A DNA stretch of 64,000 nucleotides from Nostoc commune NIES-4072 (GCF_003113895.1 NZ_BDUD01000002.1:310001-374000), one strand, 5' to 3'. Positions 53,101 to 63,509 are shown, numbered from the stretch's first letter. Notes: generated from the letters alone by a model not told the origin. A program made the numbers and translations.

Positions 53101-53468
53101 GTAGCGATCGCCAATCAAACACCAGGGCAAGTAGAACAGAATCACTCTGCTATGTTGTTGGTTTAAAATTCAGCTTTAGGTGTAGAAATCAAAGCAGTTG
53201 ATGAGGGTGAAAGTTCCGCGCCGCGCCCGTGCCACAATCTGAAAAATGGTCGCATGAGGCGATTGTTGCGAGGTCAAATGCGCGACCAGAGCGTATGCAA
53301 ATACTTAAAGTGGCGGCGAATTCGGGGCAGAATCCGGGCTTCGAGTACTTGCAAAAGTGCTGGAGTGACGATCCGGTTTTGCAAATTGTGATTAAAAAAC
53401 TATTGGCGAAGTTTCCGCAGTGGGGGATTGCGGTTGTTGATGGGCTGCTGGTTGATCGGAATGAGTAG
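53101..53468 (+). pseudogene. Third copy of the winged-helix protein C-terminus
   Basis: 53101-53228 is decayed DNA similar to about 42370-42495 (GGGCAAGTAGAACA, then AAATCAAAGCAGTTGATGAG). From 53229 the frame encodes SEKWSHEAIVARSNARPERM, then SGQNPGFEYLQKCWSDDPVL and LLAKFPQWGIAVVDGLL. These match the conserved end of the 406-aa protein. No N-terminal domain; a stop codon lies in the decayed part. Remnant of a third copy. Confidence 0.8.
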
Positions 53469-53643
53469 TGAACCAGGAGAGTGAGATTGACAACTCTTTT
53501 AGAGAACAGGAAAGGTTAAGAAATCTTTAGGGAATTTTCAAAGTGCCATTACATTAAAGCGTTTCTGTGCTTTGATTCCTTCGTTCTCTCATCTCAAATG
53601 GATGTTTGAGTAGTTTCTCCAACACACTAATTTTGATTTTACG

Positions 53644-53687
53644 ACTCTTCAAATGTACAGAGCTTTTTCAGAAATCAAATATTAGTC
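53644..53687. repeat. 44-bp repeat, copy 2 (first copy at 4110)
   Basis: Identical to 4110-4153. It lies in a 284-bp spacer (53469-53752) with no gene. Confidence 0.8.
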
Positions 53688-53752
53688 CTATACCTACTTA
53701 TTATTCATTTTTGCAAGAAACTCCATTACTTTTGTAAGCACTAGTTAACTAT

Positions 53753-54394
53753 TTATTCGTATGTAAATTTGCGTCCTTGAAATGAAGCTATTGGAACACA
53801 GTTTAAATGAAATTTAACTAATACTTTTATTGACTCAGCATACCATCTTTCATCTTCAGTTGGTACATACGCTTGAAACTCAGCACAATAATTAGAAAAA
53901 TAATAAGTGAGATTTATAATTCTATTGTCTGGTATTTTAGCCCAACCAGGAAGTTGAATCTGCTTGAAAAACTCTACAATGTGTTCTTCAAAAAGTTTTT
54001 TTTCTTCTTGATTTAGTTGCTTTTTAAAGAAAAAGACATACCATGTATATTCAACTAGTTCATCATTTCCTTCAATCCTTGCTACTTCCCAATCTAATTG
54101 AACAACAAAAGGTTTTTTAAGGAAACTTTGCACATACTTGTCTGATGAAGAATTATCAACTATAGCACGAATATGCTGGTGTTTTAATTCTTTAGCAATT
54201 AATAAATATTGATGTCCATGAACTACGAATACGCCTTCAGCACAAACTTTTATAGTAATAGTTGGTAAAGAATAAAATTTTGAGCAGTAATACCGAAGAT
54301 GCTCAAAAATAAATCCATTTTTCTCAGTATTAGGAAAGATATCTTCATTAATTGAGATGTCATCAGGATTTACTTCGATTAAAATGATGTTCAT
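53753..54394 (-). CDS. Candidate immunity protein for the RHS toxin, 213 aa
   Basis: MNIILIEVNPDDISINEDIF, then KVCAEGVFVVHGHQYLLIAK, WEVARIEGNDELVEYTWYVF and an aromatic C-terminus. No signal peptide, so cytoplasmic. I recognise no family. It is the first complete gene downstream of the RHS toxin gene on the same strand, where immunity genes of polymorphic toxins sit, but a 395-bp gap with a transposase-like remnant intervenes. Assigned by position only. Confidence 0.45.
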   Translation of the reverse strand: MNIILIEVNPDDISINEDIFPNTEKNGFIFEHLRYYCSKFYSLPTITIKVCAEGVFVVHGHQYLLIAKELKHQHIRAIVDNSSSDKYVQSFLKKPFVVQLDWEVARIEGNDELVEYTWYVFFFKKQLNQEEKKLFEEHIVEFFKQIQLPGWAKIPDNRIINLTYYFSNYCAEFQAYVPTEDERWYAESIKVLVKFHLNCVPIASFQGRKFTYE

Positions 54395-54789
54395 TATTTA
54401 AGTACTTTTACAGTATTTTTTTAAAGCTGAACGGCATTTAAGCTGCAATATAGTAGCTATTACCTTTATTTTTTCTTGACTGACCCCACTTTCATTCCAA
54501 AACATACCAGTAAACGCCCCAGTTGTTCTAGTACTATTGATGATTATTGAGCAGGTTTTTCTTGAAACTTAGTCATTTGTATTAGGTTTTGTTTATCTTG
54601 TAGTTCATATTTAGTCCAGATATGAATATACCTTTTTTGTTTTAATATCCTCCTAGCATGAAAACTACTTAAATGAATATCTCTTTTCTCAGTTAAATAT
54701 GTAGCTAATCATTGGATTGGTTTTTGGTTGGTGGCGGCATAGTTACTTTTCAAAGCTTTTCCATTTTTATTATGCAAATTAAGTAGCCA
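54395..54789 (-). pseudogene. Possible transposase remnant between RHS gene and immunity gene
   Basis: 395 bp. On the minus strand (about 54540-54760) a decayed frame reads LATYLTEKRDIHLSSFHARR then ILKQKRYIHIWTKYELQDKQ, similar in look to the DNA-binding part of IS630-type transposases, with a stop inside. Weak; no ends found. Confidence 0.3.
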
Positions 54790-57700
54790 TTAGCTTACAG
54801 GAATAAAGCGGGAAATTTTTTCAAATTCAGGTACTGCATGATATGGAATTATTGTTTCGGTTTGTCCTGGTGTTGGTGGCTGAGGGACGGGAACTTCAAC
54901 TGCAATTCCATATCTAGCTGCAAATATATCAAATTGCCTTTCTGGAACAATTGCCGCAAAAATACCTGGGCCTCCTCTTTTGTTTCCTCTGCTTACATAA
55001 TCGGCATAGTATGATGCTGTTAATAACTGGCTTGAAAAGTATACTCCTTGTCTATCTGGAGTATATCTATAACGAATCTGACTTTCAATAATACGCTGCA
55101 AGTCAATACGCTGAGTTGCTACTGTTTCTATTGCATCATAATATGATGTACCACGATAGAAAGTACGTTCCTGCAAATCTTCTCTTGGGGCGACATCTCC
55201 TGTGAGTGTTGTAGCAAGAATTCCAGCAAGAAGACTTATAATTAGAAAGGTAATATCTAATTCAGCCTGAGTCGCTATAAGTCCACTTGGGTCTATAAAA
55301 ATAACTGGATCGTCGTTAGCGTAAAGATATTTATGTAGTGATATTGAATGATAAATATCACCTTCATAAGTATCTCTTCTTATAAATCGTCCTATCTCGG
55401 TATCGTAATACCGCTGTCTCAAATAATAATCGCCAAGGTTTTGGTCAAGCTGTTCACCTGCAAATAAGTATTTATTCTCTACCCCACCAGTAGAGCTAAT
55501 TAATTGCCCGTAAGCCTCATAATTATAGGTACTAACAACACTACCAGTTGCATCAGTCAGTATTCGTGTACTACCCAGCCCATCAACGTGGTAGAAAGTG
55601 CGATCGCTATCCTTCTCCTGAGCAATTAAATCATTACCGTAAACATACTCCACCTGCACAGCACCATTAGGAGAATATTCCTCTAAAACCTGTGCATACG
55701 CTTGCATTTCGTCAATCAAATATCGCGTCTCAACTCTATCAACCGTTGCTGCAACTCGAATACCATTATCGTTATACCTATACTGCATCGCTTGTTGGAT
55801 TGCACCGTTAGCATCCTTCACCCTTGCCGCAATCAATCGATTTTCATAATTCCAAGTGTATTCGGTTGTAATGGCGTTTTCGGTTTTAGTTAAAGTGTTG
55901 CCATTGTTGTCATAAATATAATTAGCAACTACTTGCTGATTGACCTTTTCATTTAACAATCGGTCATTGGCATCATAGGCATAATCTGTAACCGTCCTAG
56001 CACTGTTAACAGTTTCACTCTTAGTATTGCGGTTGCCCACTTTATCGTAAGTGTAATCGTAGATACGATTTCCATTAACTGCATCAGTAATTTTCTCTTG
56101 GGTTAGCCGATACAAAACGTCGTAAGTGTAATCAACAGTACGTTCATTATGTTCTACAACTTTAGTATGGTTGCCTACCTTATCTAAGGTGTAAGTGTAG
56201 CTGGAGAGGATGGTATCACCCTGACGATTTTCCAGATATTTGAGGCGGTTAAGGTCATCATAGGAGCGAATCTCTTGCGTACCATTAGCTAAAGTAGTAC
56301 GCACCAGATTATTTACTACATCATAGTCATAATCTGCGGTTACAACCCCATCCTCAATAACTTTATCAAGGCGGTTGCGAACATCAAAGGTATAGTTGAC
56401 TGTACCTGAAGCTGTAGTAACTGAAGTGCGATTACTTGCAACATCATAGGTGTAACTAATATTACGACTCACTCCACCAATGTTATCTGTGCGCTGAATG
56501 AGGCGATCACGTTCATCGTAATCATAATCGTAACTTGCAGTAGTTACACCATTTGCGTCAACAAACGCAATCACATTTTGCAGCCCTGTATTCGTATGAG
56601 TATATGTTACCTTCGACCCATCCTGGAACTGCTTAGAAGTCATCCAGTTCATGGGGTCGTAACTGTAGCTGGTAGTATTGCGGTTGAAATCCGTGTATGC
56701 CTTCAGGTTGCCGACAGCATCGTAGGTCATGTCAGCACGTTGAGCCATTGGTAAAATAGCAGCCGTGCGACGACCAACACCGTCATATTCATAACTGGTT
56801 GTGTGCTGATTAGCATCTGTTTGTGAAATCAGGTTGCCAACCTCGTTGTACTCATATTCCGTCCAGTCCTGAAGTGTATTTTTAACCCCAGTCAAGCGAC
56901 CAAAAACATCATAGCTATACTCAGTCCGCTTGCTATTTTGGTCGGTCATTGCAATTCGCCGACTTAGGTTATCGTATTCACTAGTGGTGTAAGTTTTGTC
57001 GTTGAACTCAGTCTTAACTAACCGCCCTAAATCATCGTATTTATAGCTAGTGGTGTGATTGAGCGCATCAGTTTCAGAAATACGCTGCCCTGCCTTATCA
57101 TAAGTGTAAGTAGTTTTCGGGTTATCTGTTAAAGTTGCAGGTGTATCATCTGCGTAAATTACCTGATTTTGCCGACCATCAGCATCGTAGCGAAACTCTG
57201 TGCGATTACCGCGTTCGTCAATTTGGGCTTTTACCAGACCATCGCTGTAATATTCGGTACGAGTTTTAGTATTGTCATCCCAATTATTTGGTGTTGAATC
57301 TGGATTGAGAGTTTCAATTAATCTACCAACATCATCATAGACAAAGCGTGTTTCCCGTCCAGCTTTATCAATGGTGGCAATTGTACGCCCAGCCTCATCA
57401 TAACGGTTGATTTCCCGTAGGTTGTCATCTGGGTTGTCAGGTGTATTATCTGCGTAAATCGTTGCAACCAACTGACCTTTATCATCGTATTTATACTCAG
57501 TTTTGTGCTGAAGTGCATCAATAACCGCAGTTTGATGACCTAATTTATCATATTCATAAGTCGTTGTATGATTTTCGGCATCAGTCATCGTTTTCATTCG
57601 ACCGTTGTCATCATACGTCCAGGTTGTTAACAACTCTCGTACCTGAGCATTGGCGACAGTCATTTGACGAGTTTCAGTCAGTTTGTCCCCGTTGGCATTG

Positions 57701-59400
57701 TAAGTATAATTTGTAACATTGCTTAACGCATCTGTAACGCTGGTAACATTACCCTTGTCATCGTAATCAAAGGTTGTGATATTCCCGTTAGCATCTTTGA
57801 CAGACCGGAGTTGACCTCTGAGATCGTAGTCATAACCAGTAGTGTGACCAAGAGCATCAGTAGTTGAGCGTAAATTGCCACTTCTGCTGTACACATTAGT
57901 AGTCGTGCGACCCAAGGCATCAGTCTCAGTCAGTAAGCGACTGTTAGCACCATAAGTGTAAATTGTGACATTATGTAGTGGATCTTCTTCCGTTAGCTTA
58001 TTGCCAAGGCTATCGTAGGTGTACTTAGTGGTAAAACCATTTGGGACAGAGCGGTCTGAAATGACGGTTTCTTCCAGAACATAGTTGTTATCATCGTACT
58101 TGCGCTTGGTGATTTTGCCTTCTGCGTCAATCTCAGTTAAGATGTTACCCCTAGCATCATATTCGTAAACTGTGGCATGACCGAGCTGGTCTAGTACAGT
58201 CTGCCTAGAGCTATTTGGGTCATAGGACATTTCCACCTTCTGACCGTTAACATCTTCCAGATACTTCAACCGCCCATCATCACCGTACTCGTTCTTGACA
58301 CCAGTCCTGCCCAAGGGATCGATGATTTTGTCGAGGTAATGCTTACGCTCTTGGTCATACTCCATCCTTGTAGTATTACCTTCGCGGTCTGTTACACTAA
58401 CTAAATCACCCTGAGTATTATACTGGTAATGAATTTGCTTACCAGCCGGGTCAGTCACCGTCGCAATCCGTCCTTGTGCATCCCGCCCAAACGTAATCTT
58501 CTGCCCAGTCGAGCTAGTGATATCCGCATCGGTATAGGTTAACGTGTTACCATTCGTATCCGTGACAGTCAACAAATCGCCCGTTGCGGCATCAATCTGG
58601 TAAATAATGCCCTCTTTCGTAGTCAGCGTATAAACACCACCATAGTAAGTGTCGGCAGGGTTATAAGCACTGCCACCCAAACCGTAGTACTGATTAGTAC
58701 CAGCGCCATGAATGATGCGGGTGTTTTGCACCGTGAGGGTATCGGTTACGCCAGCATCAGCCACAAAGGAGGGGTGGTATATATTTGGGTCAGAATCAAC
58801 ACTACCAGCACCCCTTAAAAACTGAGAAAGTGGGTCAATTGTCGGTTTAAAGGTAAACCCTTCCCGCTTGCCTCCAGGCAAAGTAATGTATACTTTAGTA
58901 CCATCTTTGAAGGGGTTCTGTCCTCCTAGTTCCGCAACTTCTCCACTGGGTTTGCCGACAGAAGTCCGCAAATCCGTATCCCTGAATTCCATGCGCCAGC
59001 CGTAGCCAAAATCATCAGTAGTACCAGATGTCAAGGAATCATACGTGCGTGTCAGCGTAATAGGAATTCCAGTAACAGGAATCGACAAATCTGTAAACGA
59101 CAGCCTAAAGTTACCGAGCTTCAATTCGCCAGAAACATTAACTGTATCTTCAACAAAGCTGACATTCCCGCCTTTATCATGAGCTTCCAGGCGCAATGTG
59201 TAGCTGTCATTTTCCAGTAATGATGGGTCAAACTTGCCTAGTACATCATTATTAACAGTGCTTGTGCCTCGGAAAATCTCTTTGAAATCGCTACTGCCAA
59301 TGGGTGCAACCAAGAGACGATAGTAATCGAGATTATCATCGCTGACCGTGCCTTTAATCTCAACAGGCGCGGTAACTGTACCACCAGCGATCGCACCCAA
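54790..59400 (-). CDS. RHS-repeat polymorphic toxin, C-terminal part with putative ADP-ribosyltransferase tip
   Basis: 1536 aa from a TTG, but it is really the second half of the gene starting at 63509. It has an Ig/beta-like start, the RHS N-terminal domain (PVTGIPITLTRTYDSLTSG), dozens of RHS repeats (YDxxGR) and the RHS core ending YLYANDDPVIFIDPSGL. About 190 variable residues follow. The tip has TFYRGTSYYDAIETVATQRI, GVYFSSQLLTASYYADYVSR and a terminal AVPEFEKISRFI. This is the Arg/Tyr-rich, FxSS, Glu order of ADP-ribosyltransferase-fold toxins. Used in contact-dependent competition or developmental signalling; target unknown. Confidence 0.85.
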   Translation of the reverse strand: MGAIAGGTVTAPVEIKGTVSDDNLDYYRLLVAPIGSSDFKEIFRGTSTVNNDVLGKFDPSLLENDSYTLRLEAHDKGGNVSFVEDTVNVSGELKLGNFRLSFTDLSIPVTGIPITLTRTYDSLTSGTTDDFGYGWRMEFRDTDLRTSVGKPSGEVAELGGQNPFKDGTKVYITLPGGKREGFTFKPTIDPLSQFLRGAGSVDSDPNIYHPSFVADAGVTDTLTVQNTRIIHGAGTNQYYGLGGSAYNPADTYYGGVYTLTTKEGIIYQIDAATGDLLTVTDTNGNTLTYTDADITSSTGQKITFGRDAQGRIATVTDPAGKQIHYQYNTQGDLVSVTDREGNTTRMEYDQERKHYLDKIIDPLGRTGVKNEYGDDGRLKYLEDVNGQKVEMSYDPNSSRQTVLDQLGHATVYEYDARGNILTEIDAEGKITKRKYDDNNYVLEETVISDRSVPNGFTTKYTYDSLGNKLTEEDPLHNVTIYTYGANSRLLTETDALGRTTTNVYSRSGNLRSTTDALGHTTGYDYDLRGQLRSVKDANGNITTFDYDDKGNVTSVTDALSNVTNYTYNANGDKLTETRQMTVANAQVRELLTTWTYDDNGRMKTMTDAENHTTTYEYDKLGHQTAVIDALQHKTEYKYDDKGQLVATIYADNTPDNPDDNLREINRYDEAGRTIATIDKAGRETRFVYDDVGRLIETLNPDSTPNNWDDNTKTRTEYYSDGLVKAQIDERGNRTEFRYDADGRQNQVIYADDTPATLTDNPKTTYTYDKAGQRISETDALNHTTSYKYDDLGRLVKTEFNDKTYTTSEYDNLSRRIAMTDQNSKRTEYSYDVFGRLTGVKNTLQDWTEYEYNEVGNLISQTDANQHTTSYEYDGVGRRTAAILPMAQRADMTYDAVGNLKAYTDFNRNTTSYSYDPMNWMTSKQFQDGSKVTYTHTNTGLQNVIAFVDANGVTTASYDYDYDERDRLIQRTDNIGGVSRNISYTYDVASNRTSVTTASGTVNYTFDVRNRLDKVIEDGVVTADYDYDVVNNLVRTTLANGTQEIRSYDDLNRLKYLENRQGDTILSSYTYTLDKVGNHTKVVEHNERTVDYTYDVLYRLTQEKITDAVNGNRIYDYTYDKVGNRNTKSETVNSARTVTDYAYDANDRLLNEKVNQQVVANYIYDNNGNTLTKTENAITTEYTWNYENRLIAARVKDANGAIQQAMQYRYNDNGIRVAATVDRVETRYLIDEMQAYAQVLEEYSPNGAVQVEYVYGNDLIAQEKDSDRTFYHVDGLGSTRILTDATGSVVSTYNYEAYGQLISSTGGVENKYLFAGEQLDQNLGDYYLRQRYYDTEIGRFIRRDTYEGDIYHSISLHKYLYANDDPVIFIDPSGLIATQAELDITFLIISLLAGILATTLTGDVAPREDLQERTFYRGTSYYDAIETVATQRIDLQRIIESQIRYRYTPDRQGVYFSSQLLTASYYADYVSRGNKRGGPGIFAAIVPERQFDIFAARYGIAVEVPVPQPPTPGQTETIIPYHAVPEFEKISRFIPVS

Positions 59401-59402
59401 GT

Positions 59403-62400
59403 TCAGACTGACATCTGGAGCGTTAACATCACTCGGATCGAGAACAGCAACATTAAATATAGCTTCACCAATATTACCAGCCGTGTCTTTTGCGATCGCT
59501 TTTTATTATTTAAATCCAGATAAACACTGACATTTTCTTTAAACGGTTCTAAATTGTAGTTTTCATCTAATCCGCTAAACAATGTAGTCAAAGACTCAAT
59601 ATCTTTGAGCCGAATCGCATTTGGATCGATTTCTTTGAGGGTATCTAAAGTTGATGCTTCACCGATGGCTAATGCAGTAACATTACCTGAGCGCATCGGA
59701 TCGCCAAAGCCTGTTTTAATATCATTGGCAACACTAGCAGCAAGAACTGGGTCAAGTTGTCCGTAGCCATCGGACATAAAAATCAGATTTGGCGTACCAC
59801 TAGATGCCTGTAGTAATGTCCTAATTGTGGTCAATGCGGCATCAAATCCACTTCTGCCCGGTGGATAGAATTTGTTGTCAGCAAAGATTTGCTGTCCTAA
59901 AACTTCATTTAAATTGGTGATACCGTTATTATTGGTATCTAACAATGCGGTGGTGTATTCCTGTAATCCGGCGGCAGATAAATCCATATCTTCAATTGCG
60001 CCGCCAGCAACGAAGGTGATTAACCCAATCTTGACGTTATTGCCTTGACTTTGGGCAATGATTCCTTTTGCCAGTTCTTTGATGGCAGCAACTTCGGCAT
60101 CTTTAACAACTTTTACATTCGGAAAGTTGCGGGCACCATAGAATGGCGCTTCAGTACTCCCTGACACGTCAAAAGCAATAATTACGGCAGGATTTGTACC
60201 CTTGATCAGCTTGGAATCCAGTAATCCATTACCATTCAGGTCATCAAATACCGCACCTTGGATTTTGCCAAGTTTACTGTAGGCATCCACTGTGAAGGTT
60301 TGAGTATCTTTACCACCTCTGCGATCGCTGACTTCGACGGCGAAGTTGGCTTTACTACCAGGAATGACACTAGCTTCAGGGAACCAAAGTAGTTCACCTG
60401 TATCTCGATTAATAATTGCACCGACAGGAGCATTAACTAAGCGATATACTAATGGGTCATTATTTGGATCTAGGGCAGTGAGCGTATAGCGATAACCATC
60501 TTCTGCCAAACTGTAATTGGTGTCAGGCGTGCTGGTAATTAGAGGATTGGCGTTATCGGGGTCGGCAAATAGTTTGATATTGTAGTCTTGGAAAGCACTG
60601 CCGCCTTTGCCATCTTTGGAAAGTAATTTTATAGCTACAGTTGCTAGAGAGCCGTCATCTACTTGAACGTTGGATTTGCCAACACCAGGAGTAATAATGT
60701 CTCTGGCGTTGCTGATATCTGTTTGTATAACTCGGAACTTGTAGTCTAATTTATCAGTTGCGGCTTGTCCTCGAATCACAAGGGTGTATTCGCCACTATT
60801 GGTGAAGTCATATTGAAAATCATTGTAGATATAATTGTTAGTACTATATACATAGCTACCATCGGGTGCATAAAGTCCCCAAGTGAAGCGGTAGATATCT
60901 GTGGTGGTAGTAGCTGATAAATTATCAAAATATAACCGCTTCCCAGAGATCGCATTAATTTTGTAAAAGATATCCTTCTGTCCATTGTCCAATGACCCAG
61001 TAGTAGGCAGATTGTATTCCACAGTCGGCGCACTGCTTGCGTCTAGCATCTGAAAGCTATAGTTGCGATTTGCTCCCGAGTCGCCAGCGATCGCTAAATG
61101 GTATAGTCCTTCTTGTGTTAATACATATTGGGCAGAATCAGTGTATTGGAAGTTGCCGAAGTTCATCACCACATTGCCGCTGGGGTCGTAGAGATAAGCA
61201 TTGACTCCATATCCAACCATGCCATTGAATAGAACTTTTGTACCGACAAAGTTCTGGAAGGTGAATACCTTAGCTTCTCCACTATTGAGCGTGCCTGTTT
61301 CTATTCCATTCAAGGCTAAATAAGTTGCCGCAGGTGAACGGAAACTATTAGGCATTTCTAAAAGGTTGTATTTGTAATTACCTGTTATATTGCCGTAGTA
61401 ACTATAAGTCTGGAATTTATAATTACCTGTTTCCTTCAGCAGAATTGGCGCAAGGTCGTAGCGCAGATCCAAGTTGTCAGCGATTAATACTCCATTTGGA
61501 TCGTAAATCCTGCCTCGGATATATCCATTGGTACTGTCGTCTTGCCCATCGTAGAAAATTTGCGTACCTGCTGTGGCACTGAAAGTGTAATCAACTGGTG
61601 TACTTGCAGTTAGAGTTCCACTTTGTAACGTATTCAAGCCACTATTAGTTACGGGTGAAGGCGCAATATTAGTACAGGTGAAGTTGTAGTTCAGGTTTTG
61701 GGCATTTGCTCCACCAATTGCAAGGGTGAATAGCCCTGTTGATGGCAAGGTAATTTTGAAGTCGGGACTGGATGTAGCAGTAGAGGAGATTGCTACACCT
61801 GCGGAGTCATAAAGTACCCAATTTGCGCCTGTCCAACTGGGAGCAGCTAAATCAAAGTTGAGGATTTGTCCTTGGATACCGTTGATTCTGTAGAGCTTGG
61901 CGTTGTTGCCATTTACTGTATCTGTAATTGCCGTGCCGAGAGTGATTGCTGGGATAGATACATCATTGCGATCGCTAAAAGTAAAGCTGTATGCCCCTGT
62001 TGTCCCGTTATCGCCAGAAATCTCAATCCGATAAGTACCATTTTCTTTTAAGGTTTCTGGTAAAAAATCGCCACTGTTCAAAAATCTTTCGTTCAACAGC
62101 ACTCCTGTTGGACTATAGAATTTCAGCCTCTCATTTGCAGGCGCAACTAGATAATCAAAGTACAATTTTTGTCCAATTGTGCCTGTGAAGGTGTAGGTAT
62201 CAACTTCTCCTTTTTTGGCGATCGCAGTGTTGACCGATGTTCCCAATGTGTAATTAGAATCGGTATTATCTGGTGTTAATACTTGGAAACTGTAATCATT
62301 GCGAGAATCATAAACGGAAGTATTGCTGTAGTTGCCAGTGCCATAAAATTCAATTGTGTAATCGCCTGTAAATGGTAGGACTATGCTTCTGCTGGTATAG

Positions 62401-63509
62401 CCTTGACCAAAAGGAATTCCATTTTGACCAGAGACAAATTCGCCATTGTGCGAGAAAACTGAGTAGCCATTAGGATAAGTACCTGCGGTGACATCCACAA
62501 AGATTGTCTGTCCTGCGGATGCAGTAAATTTATATAGATTAGATTTCAATCCTTTCGGATCGTCATACTTACCAGAAATAACGGTATTTAGTGCGATCGG
62601 TATAGCTTGAGAAGCGGCAGTAGAAGCGGCATTGGCATACTCTAATAACCTCAAGCTGTAGTTACCAATTTTATCATTCCTTGGATCAATTACTAATGTG
62701 TAAGTTCCATTTTCATCAAGGATATTATTGACCTTGTTATTACGAATATCCCAACCAGAGAGTGAAGTTGTCCCATCAGTTACTACTTTGCCACTGGGAG
62801 AGTAGAGAGTAGCATAAATATTATCTGTGCTAGAGAGCGAGTCAAAGAATAAACGCTGTCCTGCTTTACCTTCAAACTTGTAGGTGTCGTTCTGTCCAGG
62901 CTTAGAAATTGTACCATTTATAGTGTCACCAACCGTATATTTAAAAACTGGCTGATCGGGCGTGACAATTTTAAGCTTGTAGTTTGGGTTAGAGCCAGTT
63001 CCTTGCATGACTAGTAAGTACTCGCCGATGTCTAACCAAAATTCTCGCTTGTTACCAGTGTCATTTAGTGAAGCAGAATTTAAGTAGTAACCATCGATAT
63101 TGTAGAGAATCCAGTTGCCATCGCCCTGCTGTACGTCAAACAAGACATACTCACGTTGTGAAACTGTAAAGCGATAGTCATTTGCTCCTCTAGCTTCGAG
63201 GGTGCTATCAAGTGGATTGTTATCAAAAGTACCTGAAACTACAGGCTCTGGATCAACAAGTAATGGTGCAGTGGCTTTGTCTAATAGACGAAAGCTGTAG
63301 TTACCAGTGTGAGGATAGGAATAATCACCGTAATAGCCGACATCCGTACCACCAATTATTAGTTTGTAAGTACCATCCATCTGAAGAGTCAAACCATTAC
63401 TTGGGTCAGAGCCGAATGGCACTAAGAAAAGCTCTAAGTTATACGGTATAAGGGCTACAACTTTTAAAGCTATTGAGGGGTCAGGCGGTCGTCCTCGATG
63501 CAGTGTCAT
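59403..63509 (-). CDS. PPC/vWA surface part of the RHS protein (frameshifted, 5'-incomplete)
   Basis: 1368 aa. From the N-terminus: about nine beta-rich units of PPC/bacterial pre-peptidase type (DYRFTVSQREYVLFDVQQG; GQRLFFDSLS; GNYSFRLLD), a cadherin-like unit (YRYTLTALDPNNDPLVYRLV), an SdrD-like GKIQGAVFDDLNGNGLLDS and a von Willebrand A domain (IIAFDVSGSTEAPF, MIDAS DxSxS). After ENVSVYLDLNN the frame shifts at an A-run next to a HIP1 octamer (about 59495-59510). The other frame continues AIAKDTAGNIGEAIFNVAVL into the RHS part. No signal peptide: the 5' end is missing, cut near the IS4 element. Confidence 0.8.
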   Translation of the reverse strand: MTLHRGRPPDPSIALKVVALIPYNLELFLVPFGSDPSNGLTLQMDGTYKLIIGGTDVGYYGDYSYPHTGNYSFRLLDKATAPLLVDPEPVVSGTFDNNPLDSTLEARGANDYRFTVSQREYVLFDVQQGDGNWILYNIDGYYLNSASLNDTGNKREFWLDIGEYLLVMQGTGSNPNYKLKIVTPDQPVFKYTVGDTINGTISKPGQNDTYKFEGKAGQRLFFDSLSSTDNIYATLYSPSGKVVTDGTTSLSGWDIRNNKVNNILDENGTYTLVIDPRNDKIGNYSLRLLEYANAASTAASQAIPIALNTVISGKYDDPKGLKSNLYKFTASAGQTIFVDVTAGTYPNGYSVFSHNGEFVSGQNGIPFGQGYTSRSIVLPFTGDYTIEFYGTGNYSNTSVYDSRNDYSFQVLTPDNTDSNYTLGTSVNTAIAKKGEVDTYTFTGTIGQKLYFDYLVAPANERLKFYSPTGVLLNERFLNSGDFLPETLKENGTYRIEISGDNGTTGAYSFTFSDRNDVSIPAITLGTAITDTVNGNNAKLYRINGIQGQILNFDLAAPSWTGANWVLYDSAGVAISSTATSSPDFKITLPSTGLFTLAIGGANAQNLNYNFTCTNIAPSPVTNSGLNTLQSGTLTASTPVDYTFSATAGTQIFYDGQDDSTNGYIRGRIYDPNGVLIADNLDLRYDLAPILLKETGNYKFQTYSYYGNITGNYKYNLLEMPNSFRSPAATYLALNGIETGTLNSGEAKVFTFQNFVGTKVLFNGMVGYGVNAYLYDPSGNVVMNFGNFQYTDSAQYVLTQEGLYHLAIAGDSGANRNYSFQMLDASSAPTVEYNLPTTGSLDNGQKDIFYKINAISGKRLYFDNLSATTTTDIYRFTWGLYAPDGSYVYSTNNYIYNDFQYDFTNSGEYTLVIRGQAATDKLDYKFRVIQTDISNARDIITPGVGKSNVQVDDGSLATVAIKLLSKDGKGGSAFQDYNIKLFADPDNANPLITSTPDTNYSLAEDGYRYTLTALDPNNDPLVYRLVNAPVGAIINRDTGELLWFPEASVIPGSKANFAVEVSDRRGGKDTQTFTVDAYSKLGKIQGAVFDDLNGNGLLDSKLIKGTNPAVIIAFDVSGSTEAPFYGARNFPNVKVVKDAEVAAIKELAKGIIAQSQGNNVKIGLITFVAGGAIEDMDLSAAGLQEYTTALLDTNNNGITNLNEVLGQQIFADNKFYPPGRSGFDAALTTIRTLLQASSGTPNLIFMSDGYGQLDPVLAASVANDIKTGFGDPMRSGNVTALAIGEASTLDTLKEIDPNAIRLKDIESLTTLFSGLDENYNLEPFKENVSVYLDLNNKKRSQKTRLVILVKLYLMLLFSIRVMLTLQMSV

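Noticed and set aside
55702..59530. Small open frames opposite or out of frame within the RHS gene
   Set aside because: No ribosome sites or motifs; the RHS frame is continuous there.
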